The notes: generated by a model from the letters alone, not told the origin. DNA of 64,000 nucleotides from Micrococcaceae bacterium Sec5.1 (GCA_039636795.1 CP143430.1:2728001-2792000), one strand, 5' to 3'; shown: positions 50,936-61,546, counted from the stretch's first letter. Numbers and translations are program-made.

Positions 50936-51083
50936 TAAGCCGGCGGCCTGTTGTTTCCAGGATCCCGACGTCGTGGCAGACTCCTGCTATGACTGCAGTC
51001 GCGCCTGGGCTGCATCGGCGTTTTCCTCCAAGAGAGCCGGGTCTTGTCTGCAATACGACTGCCACGAACGGAACGGACCTGAC

Positions 51084-53759
51084 GTGACCTCTGTTGATGG
51101 TCGGGAGAAGAGCTTCCTTCAGCTTCCCGTTGTGGGCGCGGCCAGATTGAACGCTGATCAGGTCCTGAACCAGCTTGATTCGGGCATGACAGGACTATCG
51201 GATCAGGAATCCGTGTCCCGAATAGCCATAGTGGGGCCCAACGCTGTCCTGTCACATAAGGCCAACGGTTGGGCCGTGCTTGGACGTCAGCTCGCCAGCC
51301 CAATCCTGATCTTGCTGCTCGTCACAGCATCCGTATCGATGTTCTTGGGGGACGTGACCAACTCGATAGTGATTGGTGCAATTCTGCTGGCCAGCGTTGG
51401 TCTGGGCTTCAGCAGTGAATTCCGGGCTGAACGTGCATCGGAAGCCCTGCACTCACAGATCACCCATCAGGCTTTGGTGCTTCGGGATGGCAGGACCCTT
51501 CCAGTGGACGTGACGGACAGCGTCCCTGGCGATATCGTTCAGCTGGGACTGGGAACAATCATTCCTGCGGACATTCGGCTGCTGGAAACGAACAATCTGC
51601 TGTGCGATGAGAGCATTCTCACGGGGGAGTCCCTACCGGCGTTGAAAGACCCGTCTCCCGCAGCGGATAACGCAGCCCTGGGAGATCTGGCATCGTGCGC
51701 GTTTATGGGCACGGTCGTACACTCCGGCGGTGGAACCGGCGTGGTGGTGGCCACCGGGAGCGGCACCGAATTTGGCCGCATCGCCTCCGGACTGGGAGAA
51801 CGTCAGCCGCAGACGGAGTTCCAGATCGGGCTTAGGCGTTTCTCATTCCTCCTGCTGCAGGTCGCCATCGGCCTGACCACCTTGATTTTCATAGCCAACC
51901 TGCTGCTCCAACGACCGATCATCGAATCCCTGCTGTTCTCACTGGCCATCGCCGTCGGTATCACTCCCCAACTTCTCCCGGCTGTCGTCAGCACCAGTTT
52001 GGCCACCGGCACACGGTTGCTGGCCAAACGGAAGGTACTCGTCAAACGGCTCGTCTGCATCGAAGACCTGGGCGACATGGACATCCTGGTCACCGACAAG
52101 ACCGGCACGCTGACAGAAGGCAGGATCAGTTTCACCGACGCACTTCCAGCGACCTCGCCGATTTCAAAGGATTATCTGCTCACATTGGGGTTGCTGTCCA
52201 CGGAGTCGGATTACACCACTGCCAAGTATTCAACTGCCGGACAGAACCCACTGGATGCCGCCCTTTGGGCCAGCCCCCAAGCGGCCAAGCTTGACCCTGA
52301 ACGTTTTAAACGCCTGGACCTGATCAGCTTTGACCACGAACGTCGGCGTACCACCGTGCTGGTCCAAGAAAACGCAGGCCGGAGGCTGCTGATCACCAAG
52401 GGCGCCCCGGAAGAAGTCCTCACCCTCTGCGGGCCGCCAGCACCCACGGCGCTGGCCACGCTGAATGAACAGTTCCAGGCAGGATCCCGTGTCGTGGCGG
52501 TCGCCTACCGTGAGGTCCCTGGAGTGTTCGAAGTCAGTGAAGCAGATGAACACGACCTCACCTTGGCGGGCTTTCTGATCTTCCTGGACCAGCCCAAAGC
52601 CAATGTAAAAGCGTCACTGGACCAGCTGGAAGCCCTGCAGATCACGGTAAAGATTGCCACTGGAGACAATGCCAAGGTAGCCGAGAAAGTTTGTGCCGAC
52701 ATCGGCGTGCTGTCCGGGGGTACGCTCACAGGGGCCGACATCGATGGGATGTCAGATGCGGAACTTGTTCCCGCAGCCCACACAGCCTCAATTTTTGCCC
52801 GCGTTTCGCCGGAACATAAAGCACGAATCATCACTGCTCTGCGTCAGAGCGGCGGCTCCGTGGGGTTCCTGGGAGATGGGGTAAACGACGCCCTGGCCCT
52901 ACACAAAGCCGACATAGGCATCTCGGTGGATACGGCCACCGACGTCGCCAAGGATGCGGCCGACGTCATCTTGCTCGACAAAGACCTCGGCGTCCTTGCC
53001 GATGGCGTCAGGGAGGGCCGCCGGATCTTCGCGAACACGATCAAATACGTCCTGATGGGAACATCAAGCAATTTCGGAAACATGTTCAGTGCCGCGACTG
53101 CCTCAGTGGTGTTGAGCTTCCTGCCCATGCTCCCGGGCCAGATCCTGCTCAATAACCTGCTCTATGACGCCGGTCAACTGGCCATTCCCAGCGACAGAGT
53201 CGACAACGAACAACTCCGTGCCCCTGCCCACTGGAATATCGCCTTCATCCGACGATTCATGTTCCTCTTCGGGCCCATCAGCTCAATCTTTGACTTCGCC
53301 ACCTTCGCCCTGATGCTGACAGTGTTCCATGCTGTGCCCGGGGAGTTCCGTGCCGGATGGTTTATCGAATCAATCGCCACCCAAACCCTGATCATCTTCG
53401 TCATCCGGACCCGCAAGGTGCCGTTCCTTCGCAGCAGGCCCTCGGCCGGGCTCGTCGTCGCATCCTTGACGGTAGTCGCCGTTGGGGTGGCCTTGCCCCT
53501 GTCACCGATAGGACCGTGGTTAGGTTTCGATCCACTACCGGCACCGTTCTTCCTGGCCCTCCTGGGCATGGTTATCGTCTACCTGATACTGGTGGAGATA
53601 GCCAAAAAATGGTTCTTCTCCCGGGCCAAGCAACAATCCCTTGCCGCCGCGTTACCTATTCCCCGGCGTCGGGCAACCCATCACATCAGCAGGCGGGCCT
53701 CCCGCTTCAGCATCGCCGCAAAACTATCCAGGCCAGTAGAGAACACCCCCGGCACCTGA
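51084..53759 (+). CDS. mgtA: MgtA/CtpF-like P-type cation ATPase
   Basis: 891 residues from GTG 51084; the frame is open upstream to 50973, but that part lacks cation-ATPase sequence. Features in order: N-terminal cation-ATPase domain (GLSDQESVSRIAIVGPNAV), LTGES actuator motif, phosphorylated Asp338 in DKTGTLT, KGAPEEV nucleotide site, GDGVNDA hinge, and the MgtA-type LPMLPGQILLNNLLYDAGQ. It moves Mg2+ or a related cation inward, or in the CtpF manner outward. In mycobacteria a P2-type ATPase belongs to the DosR regulon, which agrees with the genes that follow. No clear box is visible directly upstream. Confidence 0.9.
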   Translation: MTSVDGREKSFLQLPVVGAARLNADQVLNQLDSGMTGLSDQESVSRIAIVGPNAVLSHKANGWAVLGRQLASPILILLLVTASVSMFLGDVTNSIVIGAILLASVGLGFSSEFRAERASEALHSQITHQALVLRDGRTLPVDVTDSVPGDIVQLGLGTIIPADIRLLETNNLLCDESILTGESLPALKDPSPAADNAALGDLASCAFMGTVVHSGGGTGVVVATGSGTEFGRIASGLGERQPQTEFQIGLRRFSFLLLQVAIGLTTLIFIANLLLQRPIIESLLFSLAIAVGITPQLLPAVVSTSLATGTRLLAKRKVLVKRLVCIEDLGDMDILVTDKTGTLTEGRISFTDALPATSPISKDYLLTLGLLSTESDYTTAKYSTAGQNPLDAALWASPQAAKLDPERFKRLDLISFDHERRRTTVLVQENAGRRLLITKGAPEEVLTLCGPPAPTALATLNEQFQAGSRVVAVAYREVPGVFEVSEADEHDLTLAGFLIFLDQPKANVKASLDQLEALQITVKIATGDNAKVAEKVCADIGVLSGGTLTGADIDGMSDAELVPAAHTASIFARVSPEHKARIITALRQSGGSVGFLGDGVNDALALHKADIGISVDTATDVAKDAADVILLDKDLGVLADGVREGRRIFANTIKYVLMGTSSNFGNMFSAATASVVLSFLPMLPGQILLNNLLYDAGQLAIPSDRVDNEQLRAPAHWNIAFIRRFMFLFGPISSIFDFATFALMLTVFHAVPGEFRAGWFIESIATQTLIIFVIRTRKVPFLRSRPSAGLVVASLTVVAVGVALPLSPIGPWLGFDPLPAPFFLALLGMVIVYLILVEIAKKWFFSRAKQQSLAAALPIPRRRATHHISRRASRFSIAAKLSRPVENTPGT

Positions 53760-53878
53760 GCAGCCCCCGTCAAGCCCAATAAAGGACCGGTTCGTCCAGA
53801 AGTCCGCCAACCTGGGCTGGCTGCGTCCGGATCCGTTAGCTCTTGGACTGGAAGGCGCGTCTGCTGGCCCGGTCCGTC

Positions 53879-54328
53879 TCAGGGAGCGGTTTCGGGCGAA
53901 TGGACGACGACGACGGGACAGTGGGCGTGAGCTACGACTGCCGAACTCACTGAACCCAGAAGGAGGCCACCAAAGCCACCATGTCCGCGGCGGCCGACGA
54001 CGACGAGTGCAGCATGCTGGCTGCCCTCCACCAAGGCAGCCCTTGCTGAGCCTTGGACAAGACGTGTGCTGACGTTCTTTGGCAGGTGGGCTCCGAACGC
54101 GTCCTCAAGGGCGTCCTTCACGTGCCGCTCTGCATCATGGGCGAAACCATCGATGCCCATCGCCAGATATCCTTCGTATCCGAGCGGAAGCTCCCAACAG
54201 CCCCACGCCTCCAAGGGCGCATTGAGGGCCATCGCCAGATGTTGGGCTTGGCGCAGCGCCTCCACTGACGCCTTGGACCCATCGACGCCAACGATGATCT
54301 TGCTGGGGTTCAAGCGACCGGCCATCAT
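53879..54328 (-). CDS. Universal stress protein (UspA), single domain
   Basis: 149 residues. IIVGVDGSKASVEAL at the N-terminus, and an ATP-binding loop GRRGHGGFGGLLLGS (G-2x-G-9x-G/S type). It overlaps the DUF3040 gene by 4 bp and is served by the box at 54667-54680. Very similar in plan to the Usp gene at 56261. Such ATP-binding Usp proteins are core members of the mycobacterial DosR regulon. Confidence 0.92.
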   Translation of the reverse strand: MMAGRLNPSKIIVGVDGSKASVEALRQAQHLAMALNAPLEAWGCWELPLGYEGYLAMGIDGFAHDAERHVKDALEDAFGAHLPKNVSTRLVQGSARAALVEGSQHAALVVVGRRGHGGFGGLLLGSVSSAVVAHAHCPVVVVHSPETAP

Positions 54329-54612
54329 GGACTCCTCTTGGTTGAACGCACATTCATGAAGAGAGTCGCCCAGTAGGTGCCGCAGCCCATCAGCATGAAG
54401 CCCGTTATGCCGAGCACTGGTTCCCCCATCGCCACTCCGGCCAGCAGCAAACCGAGTCCCGCCAGGCCAACAAAGGCACCCTGGAGGGCATGCTTCCAGC
54501 GGATTCGTCCAAGATCTTCCAGGCTCATTAGGGTGGCCAGCTTGGGATCCTCTTCTTCGAGACCCCGAGCAATCTTGTCCAATGCCAGCTTTTCAAAGTT
54601 GGAGAGTTCCAC
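54325..54612 (-). CDS. DUF3040 membrane protein
   Basis: 95 residues from GTG 54612, chosen because AGGAGG lies seven bases upstream; the frame runs on to 54642. N-terminal amphipathic helix LSNFEKLALDKIARGLEEEDPKLATLM is the DUF3040 signature, then two membrane helices (GAFVGLAGLGLLLAGVAMG, VLGITGFMLMGCGTYWATLF). Function unknown. It is first in a two-gene operon with UspA. Confidence 0.88.
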   Translation of the reverse strand: MELSNFEKLALDKIARGLEEEDPKLATLMSLEDLGRIRWKHALQGAFVGLAGLGLLLAGVAMGEPVLGITGFMLMGCGTYWATLFMNVRSTKRSP

Positions 54613-54662
54613 GGCTTTGCCTCCTGCTCTCCTGTCAAGCATGGGCGGCCGTCATGTAATGA

Positions 54663-56174
<1,512 letters not shown>

Positions 56175-56182
56175 GCCTCTCC

Positions 56183-56196
56183 GTGACTTTGGACCC
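56183..56196 (+). promoter_or_regulatory. DosR-like box 2
   Basis: GTGACTTTGGACCC followed by TGTC, 64 bp before the ATG of the Usp/flavodoxin pair and reading toward it. Confidence 0.65.
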
Positions 56197-56260
56197 TGTC
56201 TAAGGACGCTCCCCAGCGCCATTCTGGAGGGATCGAAGCTTTCATTTGGCAGGAGAAGTC

Positions 56261-56731
56261 ATGGACAAAGTCGGCTCAACGGGAGAAATCATTGTCGGAG
56301 TCGATGGCTCCGATGCGTCCATAGCTGCACTCCAAGAAGCCCAATTGTTGGCGAAGCCCTTGGGCGCTGACGTGATTGCCACGGCTTTCTGGGAATATCC
56401 CCCCGTGTACGAGGGCTATGTGGCGATGGGCATCACCGGTTTTGAGGAAGCCGCCAGGCGAATCCTGAAGCAGTCCGTGGAAACGGCCTTCGGCCCGACC
56501 CAGCCCGACAACGTCCATTCCCGCCTTGTTCAGGGTCATCCCAGACAAGGACTGATCGAAGCGAGCCGGAAGGCAGACATGATTGTTGTGGGGCGACGTG
56601 GACACGGTGGTTTCGGTGGGATGCTGCTGGGATCAGTCACCTCAGCCTGCGTAGCTCATGCCCACTGTCCGGTTCTCGTGGTCCACGTACGTGAGGACCA
56701 CTCGAACGAAGCCAATGAAGGGCGACCATGA
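56261..56731 (+). CDS. Universal stress protein (UspA), single domain
   Basis: 156 residues from ATG 56261, with AGGAGAAG upstream; TTG 56246 is in frame but lacks a site. EIIVGVDGSDASIAAL, and ATP loop GRRGHGGFGGMLLGS almost identical to the Usp at 53879, so the two are duplicates. It overlaps the flavodoxin gene by 4 bp. The box at 56183-56196 suggests control by the DevR-like regulator of this island. Confidence 0.92.
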   Translation: MDKVGSTGEIIVGVDGSDASIAALQEAQLLAKPLGADVIATAFWEYPPVYEGYVAMGITGFEEAARRILKQSVETAFGPTQPDNVHSRLVQGHPRQGLIEASRKADMIVVGRRGHGGFGGMLLGSVTSACVAHAHCPVLVVHVREDHSNEANEGRP

Positions 56732-57117
56732 TGGAAATCTTGGTGGTCTACGAAACAATGTACGGAAATACCCGCAGGGTAGCTGAAGCAATTGCCAGCG
56801 GCTTTGATGGCGAGCCTGGGGCCATAGCACAGGATATCGATGCAAACGTCGGCATACGTGAGTGGCTGGCCCAGCTCCGACCTGCCATCCCGGGCCAAAA
56901 AGCCGCAGCATTCGACACCCGCAACCACGGACCGGCATTCCTCACCGGCAGAGCATCCAAACACATCACCTCCGGGCTGCGAAAAGCCGGCTTCGAGCTC
57001 ATTGCAGAACCGGAGAGCTTCGAAGTCAGCCAGGAACCTTCGATAAGCGAAGACGAGTTCCACCGCGCTGCAAGATGGGGCAAAGCTCTGGCCGCATTAA
57101 TTGACACCCGAAAATAA
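56728..57117 (+). CDS. Shortened flavodoxin-like protein
   Basis: 129 residues. The N-terminal phosphate-binding loop YETMYGNTRRVAEAIASGF is intact. The sequence then passes directly from GAIAQDID to ANVGIREWLAQL. The actinobacterial relatives I know have about 45 residues there, including the glycine-rich GGPTHAFGMSRP loop that stacks on FMN. The C-terminal part (AAAFDTR, LRKAGFELIAEPESFEV) is normal. The frame is open, so the loss is in frame. FMN binding may be lost or changed. It is coupled to UspA upstream. Confidence 0.82.
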   Translation: MMEILVVYETMYGNTRRVAEAIASGFDGEPGAIAQDIDANVGIREWLAQLRPAIPGQKAAAFDTRNHGPAFLTGRASKHITSGLRKAGFELIAEPESFEVSQEPSISEDEFHRAARWGKALAALIDTRK

Positions 57118-57164
57118 GGAGTTTGGGCTTTGAGAAGAAGTAACAACGAAAGAGAACGAGCAAT

Positions 57165-57208
57165 GAGCAGCAGGCCCTGGGAGCCACTGGGCTCCAGGCC
57201 TGCTGCTC
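57165..57208. terminator. Bidirectional hairpin terminator
   Basis: GAGCAGCAGGCC...GGAGCC (57165-57185) pairs with 57190-57208 apart from a two-base bulge. It separates the converging flavodoxin and tandem-Usp genes. Confidence 0.85.
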
Positions 57209-57213
57209 GCTAC

Positions 57214-58077
57214 TTACTTGGAATGCTTGACCGGCTGGATCCTGGTGATGATTGTGGGGCACGGCAGTTTGGTAAGGACTGCGTGGGCCGTAGATCCCAT
57301 GAGTAGACGTTTGAAGCCGCCACGGCCCCTGCTGCCGACGACCAGGAGGCTGGCTGTTGCGGCGGCATTTACCAGCGCCTCGGCAGGACGCATGTGGGTC
57401 TCCAAGTTCTGGTGCACAACAAGATCCGGATATTTATCCGCCAAGCCCGCGACCGTTTCCGCAAGAACCACCCGTTCCTCCTCGGTCACGAGTTCAAAGA
57501 AATTGCCGTGGGGCACTCCACGATCTACCCATGGATCCGGTGTCCGGAAAGCGTGCAGGACGGTTAGCTCCTGGCCTTCACGGTCTGCCTCTGCGGCAGC
57601 AAATGCCACGGCCTGAGTGGACTCTTCGGAACCATCGACTCCGACCAGAACGCCGCGTCGACTGGTCATATCATGTTCACCGATCACAGCTACGGGGCAC
57701 TTCGCCACTGCGGCAACCTGTAGCGCACGGTCCGCGAGGGATCCGCCTGACCAACTATGGCCGGAACCAATAACCACCATCGATGCCGTTTTTGACCTCT
57801 TGCGCAGGGCGTACCCGGCTCCTCCCGAGACGAGATCCGTGCTGATTTTGACCGTTGGCTCGATTTTTTCGGCCCGGTCTTTGGCAGTAGCAAGGAATTT
57901 TTCACCGGATTCCCGGATCCACTCGTTATAGCCAATGGCATCGTAGGCCCAACGATCATCCACAGCGTGTACCAGGAGAACAGGTAATTTGAGGGCAGCG
58001 GCCCTTTGCACGGCCCATCGGCTCGCGGCCTCACTACTGGGTGAATCGCTGACGCCGACGACAATTGCTTCCTTCAT
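57214..58077 (-). CDS. Tandem-domain universal stress protein
   Basis: 287 residues made of two Usp domains: about 1-140 (IVVGVSDSPSSEAA, GSGHSWSGGSLADRALQ) and about 143-280 (VLVGVDGSEESTQAV, GSRGRGGFKRLLMGS). The second domain has the canonical ATP-binding loop and the first is diverged. This is the layout of mycobacterial Rv2623-type proteins in the DosR regulon. A box at 58263-58276 reads toward it, though 185 bp away. Confidence 0.92.
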   Translation of the reverse strand: MKEAIVVGVSDSPSSEAASRWAVQRAAALKLPVLLVHAVDDRWAYDAIGYNEWIRESGEKFLATAKDRAEKIEPTVKISTDLVSGGAGYALRKRSKTASMVVIGSGHSWSGGSLADRALQVAAVAKCPVAVIGEHDMTSRRGVLVGVDGSEESTQAVAFAAAEADREGQELTVLHAFRTPDPWVDRGVPHGNFFELVTEEERVVLAETVAGLADKYPDLVVHQNLETHMRPAEALVNAAATASLLVVGSRGRGGFKRLLMGSTAHAVLTKLPCPTIITRIQPVKHSK

Positions 58078-58262
58078 GACTGCTCCAGTTCTAGTTCGAT
58101 GGTCCCCGGATAATCCGTTTGCCGGGTCCTGCCAGTCCAGCTTCTGCCCGCCAGATGCAGGCTTGGTGCCTCGGGGGCGTGTCTGGAGAAACCGCGGGGC
58201 CTGATGCTGGGCGGCTTCATCTCCCGTTCTCCCAGCGTCCGTTTAATCGCCCCATCCCAACA

Positions 58263-58276
58263 GGGCCTAAAGTCAC
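58263..58276 (-). promoter_or_regulatory. DosR-like box 3
   Basis: Minus strand GTGACTTTAGGCCC followed by TGTT, reading toward the tandem-Usp gene. Confidence 0.6.
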
Positions 58277-58287
58277 GCGCGGGGCAT

Positions 58288-58301
58288 GGGTCCTTGGGCC
58301 C
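58288..58301 (+). promoter_or_regulatory. DosR-like box 3b
   Basis: GGGTCCTTGGGCCC, nearly palindromic, followed by TTGTGG; 89 bp before the regulator gene at 58391 and reading toward it. With box 3 it forms a back-to-back pair 25 bp apart, suited to autoregulation. Confidence 0.6.
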
Positions 58302-58390
58302 TTGTGGCACAGTCATGCAGTCGGCAAGAATTTGGCATCAATGAAGTGTCGGCAAGCGCGGTTGTCGCCGCCGGCCGGAGAGGGAATGTC

Positions 58391-59089
58391 ATGAATCACC
58401 CGGATGTCCCAGGCCTTGCCAGGGCGGCTTCGCCAGAAAGTCCTGTTCGTGTGTTCATTCTTGATGACCACGAATTGGTTCGCCGTGGGTTGCAGGAACT
58501 TTTGGAAAGCGAAGGTTTCCAAGTGGTGGGCATGTCCGGATCAGCTGAGGAAGCAACGCGTCGTATACCGGCATTGCACCCCGACGTCTCAGTCCTGGAT
58601 GCACGGCTGCCTGACGGTACGGGCATTGAAGTCTGCCGTGATGTCAGATCCGTTGACCCTCGCTTGAATTGTCTGATTCTGACCAGCTACGACGATGAAA
58701 TGGCTCTGCGAGGTGCAGTCCTGGCAGGAGCCGCCGGATACATCCTCAAGGAAATCGGTGGTTCAGACCTTCTGGGTGCGCTGCGCCGGGCGGCGCGTGG
58801 CGAGTCGCTCTTTGATGAATCAGTAAAGTCGCGGATTATCCAGGGACTCACGGAACCGAAGAGGCTCGATCCGCGGGTAGCCGCCCTGACCCCCCAGGAG
58901 CGGCGCGTACTGGAATACGTCGGTGAGGGAATGACCAATCGCCAGATAGGCGAGGAGATGTTGTTGGCCGAAAAGACAGTTAAGAACTACGTCTCGTCCC
59001 TTTTGGCGAAACTTGGGTTCGAGCGACGGACCCAAGCCGCAGTCTTTATGGCCCACGCACCCGACGAAGACGCTGGTTCCGTTCGCTGA
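58391..59089 (+). CDS. NarL/LuxR-type response regulator (DevR/DosR-like)
   Basis: 232 residues from ATG 58391 (AGGGA upstream); the frame runs back to 58286 through the promoter. Receiver domain: acidic pair Asp25-Asp26, phospho-acceptor Asp70 in SVLDARLPDGTGIEV, and a conserved Lys in GYILKEIGG. The C-terminal LuxR helix-turn-helix reads LTPQERRVLEYVGEGMTNRQIGEEMLLAEKTVKNYVSSLLAKLG, very close to mycobacterial DevR. It converges on the DevS-like kinase with a 3-bp gap. The boxes in this island are its expected targets. Confidence 0.92.
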   Translation: MNHPDVPGLARAASPESPVRVFILDDHELVRRGLQELLESEGFQVVGMSGSAEEATRRIPALHPDVSVLDARLPDGTGIEVCRDVRSVDPRLNCLILTSYDDEMALRGAVLAGAAGYILKEIGGSDLLGALRRAARGESLFDESVKSRIIQGLTEPKRLDPRVAALTPQERRVLEYVGEGMTNRQIGEEMLLAEKTVKNYVSSLLAKLGFERRTQAAVFMAHAPDEDAGSVR

Positions 59090-59092
59090 CAC

Positions 59093-60799
59093 TCAGGCCA
59101 AAGGAACGGACCAAGTCAGCGAAGTACCCTTCCCAGGCGTGCTGGTGACAGTGAATGCGCCGTTAAGTTCTGCAGCCCTACGGGCCATGTTCGGCAGCCC
59201 GTTACCGGATCCGTTTGCCCTGAAGCCGCGGCCGTCGTCACTGAGTTCCATGCTTAGCATGCCGTCAGCAACCCAAACTGACACGTCAATGGTGTCCGCG
59301 CCGGAATGACGAACAGCGTTGCTGAGGCTCTCCGAGATAACCGCCAGGAGGTGGCCTATCGTGACATCGTCCTCCACGGAATCAACCGGTCCCATCAAGG
59401 CCAGATGCGGCGTCTGTGCCAACGATTTTGCCCCGGCTTGTATCGTTTGGAAGATCCGGCTGCTCAGGAGTTCGCGCTCGTTGGTACTTGTCCGCAGGAA
59501 GTAGATGGTGTTCCGAAGGTCGCGGATGGTCGTATCGAGTTCGTCCGTTATGGAGTCGATGCGTTCAAGGGCTGAGCTGCCCGCGGTGTAGCGCCGGAGG
59601 CTCTGGATGCTCAAGCCCGCGGCAAAGAGGCGTTGGATGACCAGGTCATGAAGGTCCCTGGCAATCCTGTCCCGGTCGGTGAAAACCACAAGCTGCTCCC
59701 GGACGAGATGGATCCGGTCCAGCGCCAAAGCCAAGGCTACATGTGAGCCGAAGACTGGGGCCATCTCAACATCTGTGGCAGAAAAAGGCCCGGCGCCGGG
59801 TTTTCGACCAAGAACCAGCAGCCCTTGATGGGTGCCTTGGGCGCTGAGGTCTACGACGAGTATTTCTCCCGGACATTCGCCGGCCGGATCGCCAAGGAGG
59901 AGCCAAGGGTCCTCGCCTTGGGTTGCTCCTTGGGCGGTGACGTCAAGGAAATCGGTGGAATCCAAGGATAGTACCCGGCCCATCAGGCCCGGGCCCGTCT
60001 CGCCTGCTACCGCCTCTAGGGTGTAGTCTCCGCCGTGCTCTGCACGGGGCATCAGGACCACGGCAAGGTGGCATCCGGACTCCCTGAGAGCCCTGTCTGC
60101 AATGAGGTCAAGGGCATCACTTTCGGGCTGGTCCTCCTCCAGCATCAGCCCCGTAATTTCCATACAAGCTTCAAGCCACGACGTCCGGTGCCCGGCGTCC
60201 TCGTAGAGCCGGGCGTTTTCGATCGCGACGGCGGCAGCTGCCGCCAATGCCACCGCGACATCCTCATCTTCCGGAGTGAAGTCCTCGCCGCCGTCCTTCT
60301 CTGTCAGGTACAGGTTGCCGAAGACGACGTCCCGGATGCGGATTGGAACACCGAGGAAAGACTTCATCGGCGGGTGGTGCTGCGGGAAGCCGTAGGCCAT
60401 CGGGTGTTCACGGAGGTCGTGGAGCCGCAAAGGTGAAGGTTCGGTAATGAGCAGTCCCAGAACCCCATGTCCAGTGGGCCGAGGACCAATCCGGCTCGTC
60501 AAATCGTCGTCGATTCCCACTGTGATGAAATGGCTGAGCGCCTTGTCCTCGCCGATAACACCCAACGCACCATAGCGTGCCTGCAAGAGATTGCATGCGG
60601 AAGTAACCACCCGCTCCAGCACAGATTCAAGGCTCAGGTCTTCTGCAACGGCCACGACGGCCTCGAGCAGGCCCCGCGTCCTCTCCTGGGCCTGCAGTAA
60701 CTCGTCTGCCCTGGACGTGAAGTCCTTCAATAGGTCCTCCAGTTGGACCGCCGGAGCAACCGTGTGGTGTTCGCGTGGGAGATTGGGAGAGTCTTTCAT
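59093..60799 (-). CDS. DevS/DosS-like heme-GAF histidine kinase
   Basis: 568 residues from ATG 60799 (AAGG about six bases upstream). GAF-A keeps [17 protein letters not shown], the region of the DosS heme-ligand His; GAF-B follows (about 205-365). HisKA_3 has His384 in [13 protein letters not shown], then the ATPase: N-box ESLSNAVRHS, DDGRGF, and GNGLPNM. It probably senses O2, NO or redox state and phosphorylates the regulator at 58391. It encodes the complete kinase that the 54861 gene lacks. Confidence 0.93.
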   Translation of the reverse strand: MKDSPNLPREHHTVAPAVQLEDLLKDFTSRADELLQAQERTRGLLEAVVAVAEDLSLESVLERVVTSACNLLQARYGALGVIGEDKALSHFITVGIDDDLTSRIGPRPTGHGVLGLLITEPSPLRLHDLREHPMAYGFPQHHPPMKSFLGVPIRIRDVVFGNLYLTEKDGGEDFTPEDEDVAVALAAAAAVAIENARLYEDAGHRTSWLEACMEITGLMLEEDQPESDALDLIADRALRESGCHLAVVLMPRAEHGGDYTLEAVAGETGPGLMGRVLSLDSTDFLDVTAQGATQGEDPWLLLGDPAGECPGEILVVDLSAQGTHQGLLVLGRKPGAGPFSATDVEMAPVFGSHVALALALDRIHLVREQLVVFTDRDRIARDLHDLVIQRLFAAGLSIQSLRRYTAGSSALERIDSITDELDTTIRDLRNTIYFLRTSTNERELLSSRIFQTIQAGAKSLAQTPHLALMGPVDSVEDDVTIGHLLAVISESLSNAVRHSGADTIDVSVWVADGMLSMELSDDGRGFRANGSGNGLPNMARRAAELNGAFTVTSTPGKGTSLTWSVPLA

Positions 60800-60908
60800 C
60801 GCCGCCTTTCGGCGCCCGCCACCAGCGTGGTGCACGGCGTTACTGTTTGGCACTTTCGGTGTCAGCCTACTCCGGGCCCGTACGGCTAGCCATAACCGCA
60901 GGCAGAAG

Positions 60909-60922
60909 GGGTCTTTGGGCCC
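60909..60922 (+). promoter_or_regulatory. DosR-like box 4
   Basis: GGGTCTTTGGGCCC directly abuts a TGTCGC (-35 position, 60923-60928). A TAGGAT -10 box at 60946-60951 ends six bases before the PPOX ATG at 60958. This is a leaderless, activator-adjacent promoter. It also lies upstream of the divergent kinase gene. Confidence 0.65.
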
Positions 60923-60957
60923 TGTCGCAGCAACCGAGGCAGGCTTAGGATCCTCGC

Positions 60958-61428
60958 ATGAGGAACGAACCATCAGCATCCGAGGCCGAGCACCTGGACA
61001 CCAAGCAATGTTGGGAGCAACTCCGCAGCGTATCCGTGGGCCGCCTGGCAGTGTGGATGGGCGACCATCCCGATATCTTCCCCATCAACTACAAAGTTGA
61101 CCACGGCACCTTGGTCTTCCGAACCGGCGAAGGAACCAAACTCCATGCTGCGCTTGGAACAACGCCGGTAGCGCTGGAAGCCGACGGTGTGGATACAGCC
61201 TCGGGAATTGCCTGGAGCGTGGTGGTAAAGGGGACGGCCGAAAGCATCCAGCTGACGCAGGAAGTACTGGACAGTGTGGGACTGCTGCTCTTCCCCTGGC
61301 AAGCCGGGCGGAAGGATCACTTCGTCCGGATTATCCCAACCACGATGACGGGGAGGCGTTTCAAGGTGACACCGCCATTGACGTGGTGGAGCCCTTTGGA
61401 CGATGCCACCCGTGCGGGTTTGGAATGA
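60958..61428 (+). CDS. Pyridoxamine-5'-phosphate-oxidase-family flavoprotein
   Basis: 156 residues with a split-barrel FMN-binding fold of the PPOX/Nim type: CWEQLRSVSVGRLAVW, FPINYKVDHGTLVFRTGEGTK, and a C-terminal FVRIIPTTMTGRRF. Likely an FMN- or F420-binding reductase. A protein of this type (Rv0080) belongs to the mycobacterial DosR regulon. The ATG is apparently the first base of the message. It is followed after 118 bp by the alcohol dehydrogenase. Confidence 0.88.
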   Translation: MRNEPSASEAEHLDTKQCWEQLRSVSVGRLAVWMGDHPDIFPINYKVDHGTLVFRTGEGTKLHAALGTTPVALEADGVDTASGIAWSVVVKGTAESIQLTQEVLDSVGLLLFPWQAGRKDHFVRIIPTTMTGRRFKVTPPLTWWSPLDDATRAGLE

Positions 61429-61449
61429 CGGTGCCGTTCAGCGGCAGCC

Positions 61450-61463
61450 AGGACCAACGGCCC
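61450..61463 (+). promoter_or_regulatory. DosR-like box 5 (weaker)
   Basis: AGGACCAACGGCCC resembles the mycobacterial consensus GGGACCNNNGNCCC more than the other boxes do. It lies 83 bp before the alcohol dehydrogenase start. Confidence 0.45.
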
Positions 61464-61546
61464 TAACGACGCCCGCATGGCCGTCCTGCTGGAGGGACAT
61501 CAGTAAATTTTCCTGCTCCAAGGCTCCTACAGGAATGGACCACACC

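Noticed and set aside
50973..51083. Upstream extension of the MgtA-like protein
   Set aside because: The added Cys-rich residues do not resemble cation-ATPase N-termini and the region overlaps the SDR remnant; GTG 51084 is preferred.
56175..56260. Missing kinase ATPase domain in another frame after 56174
   Set aside because: All three plus frames were read; the stretch holds a DosR-like box and a ribosome-binding site, not N/G-box sequence.
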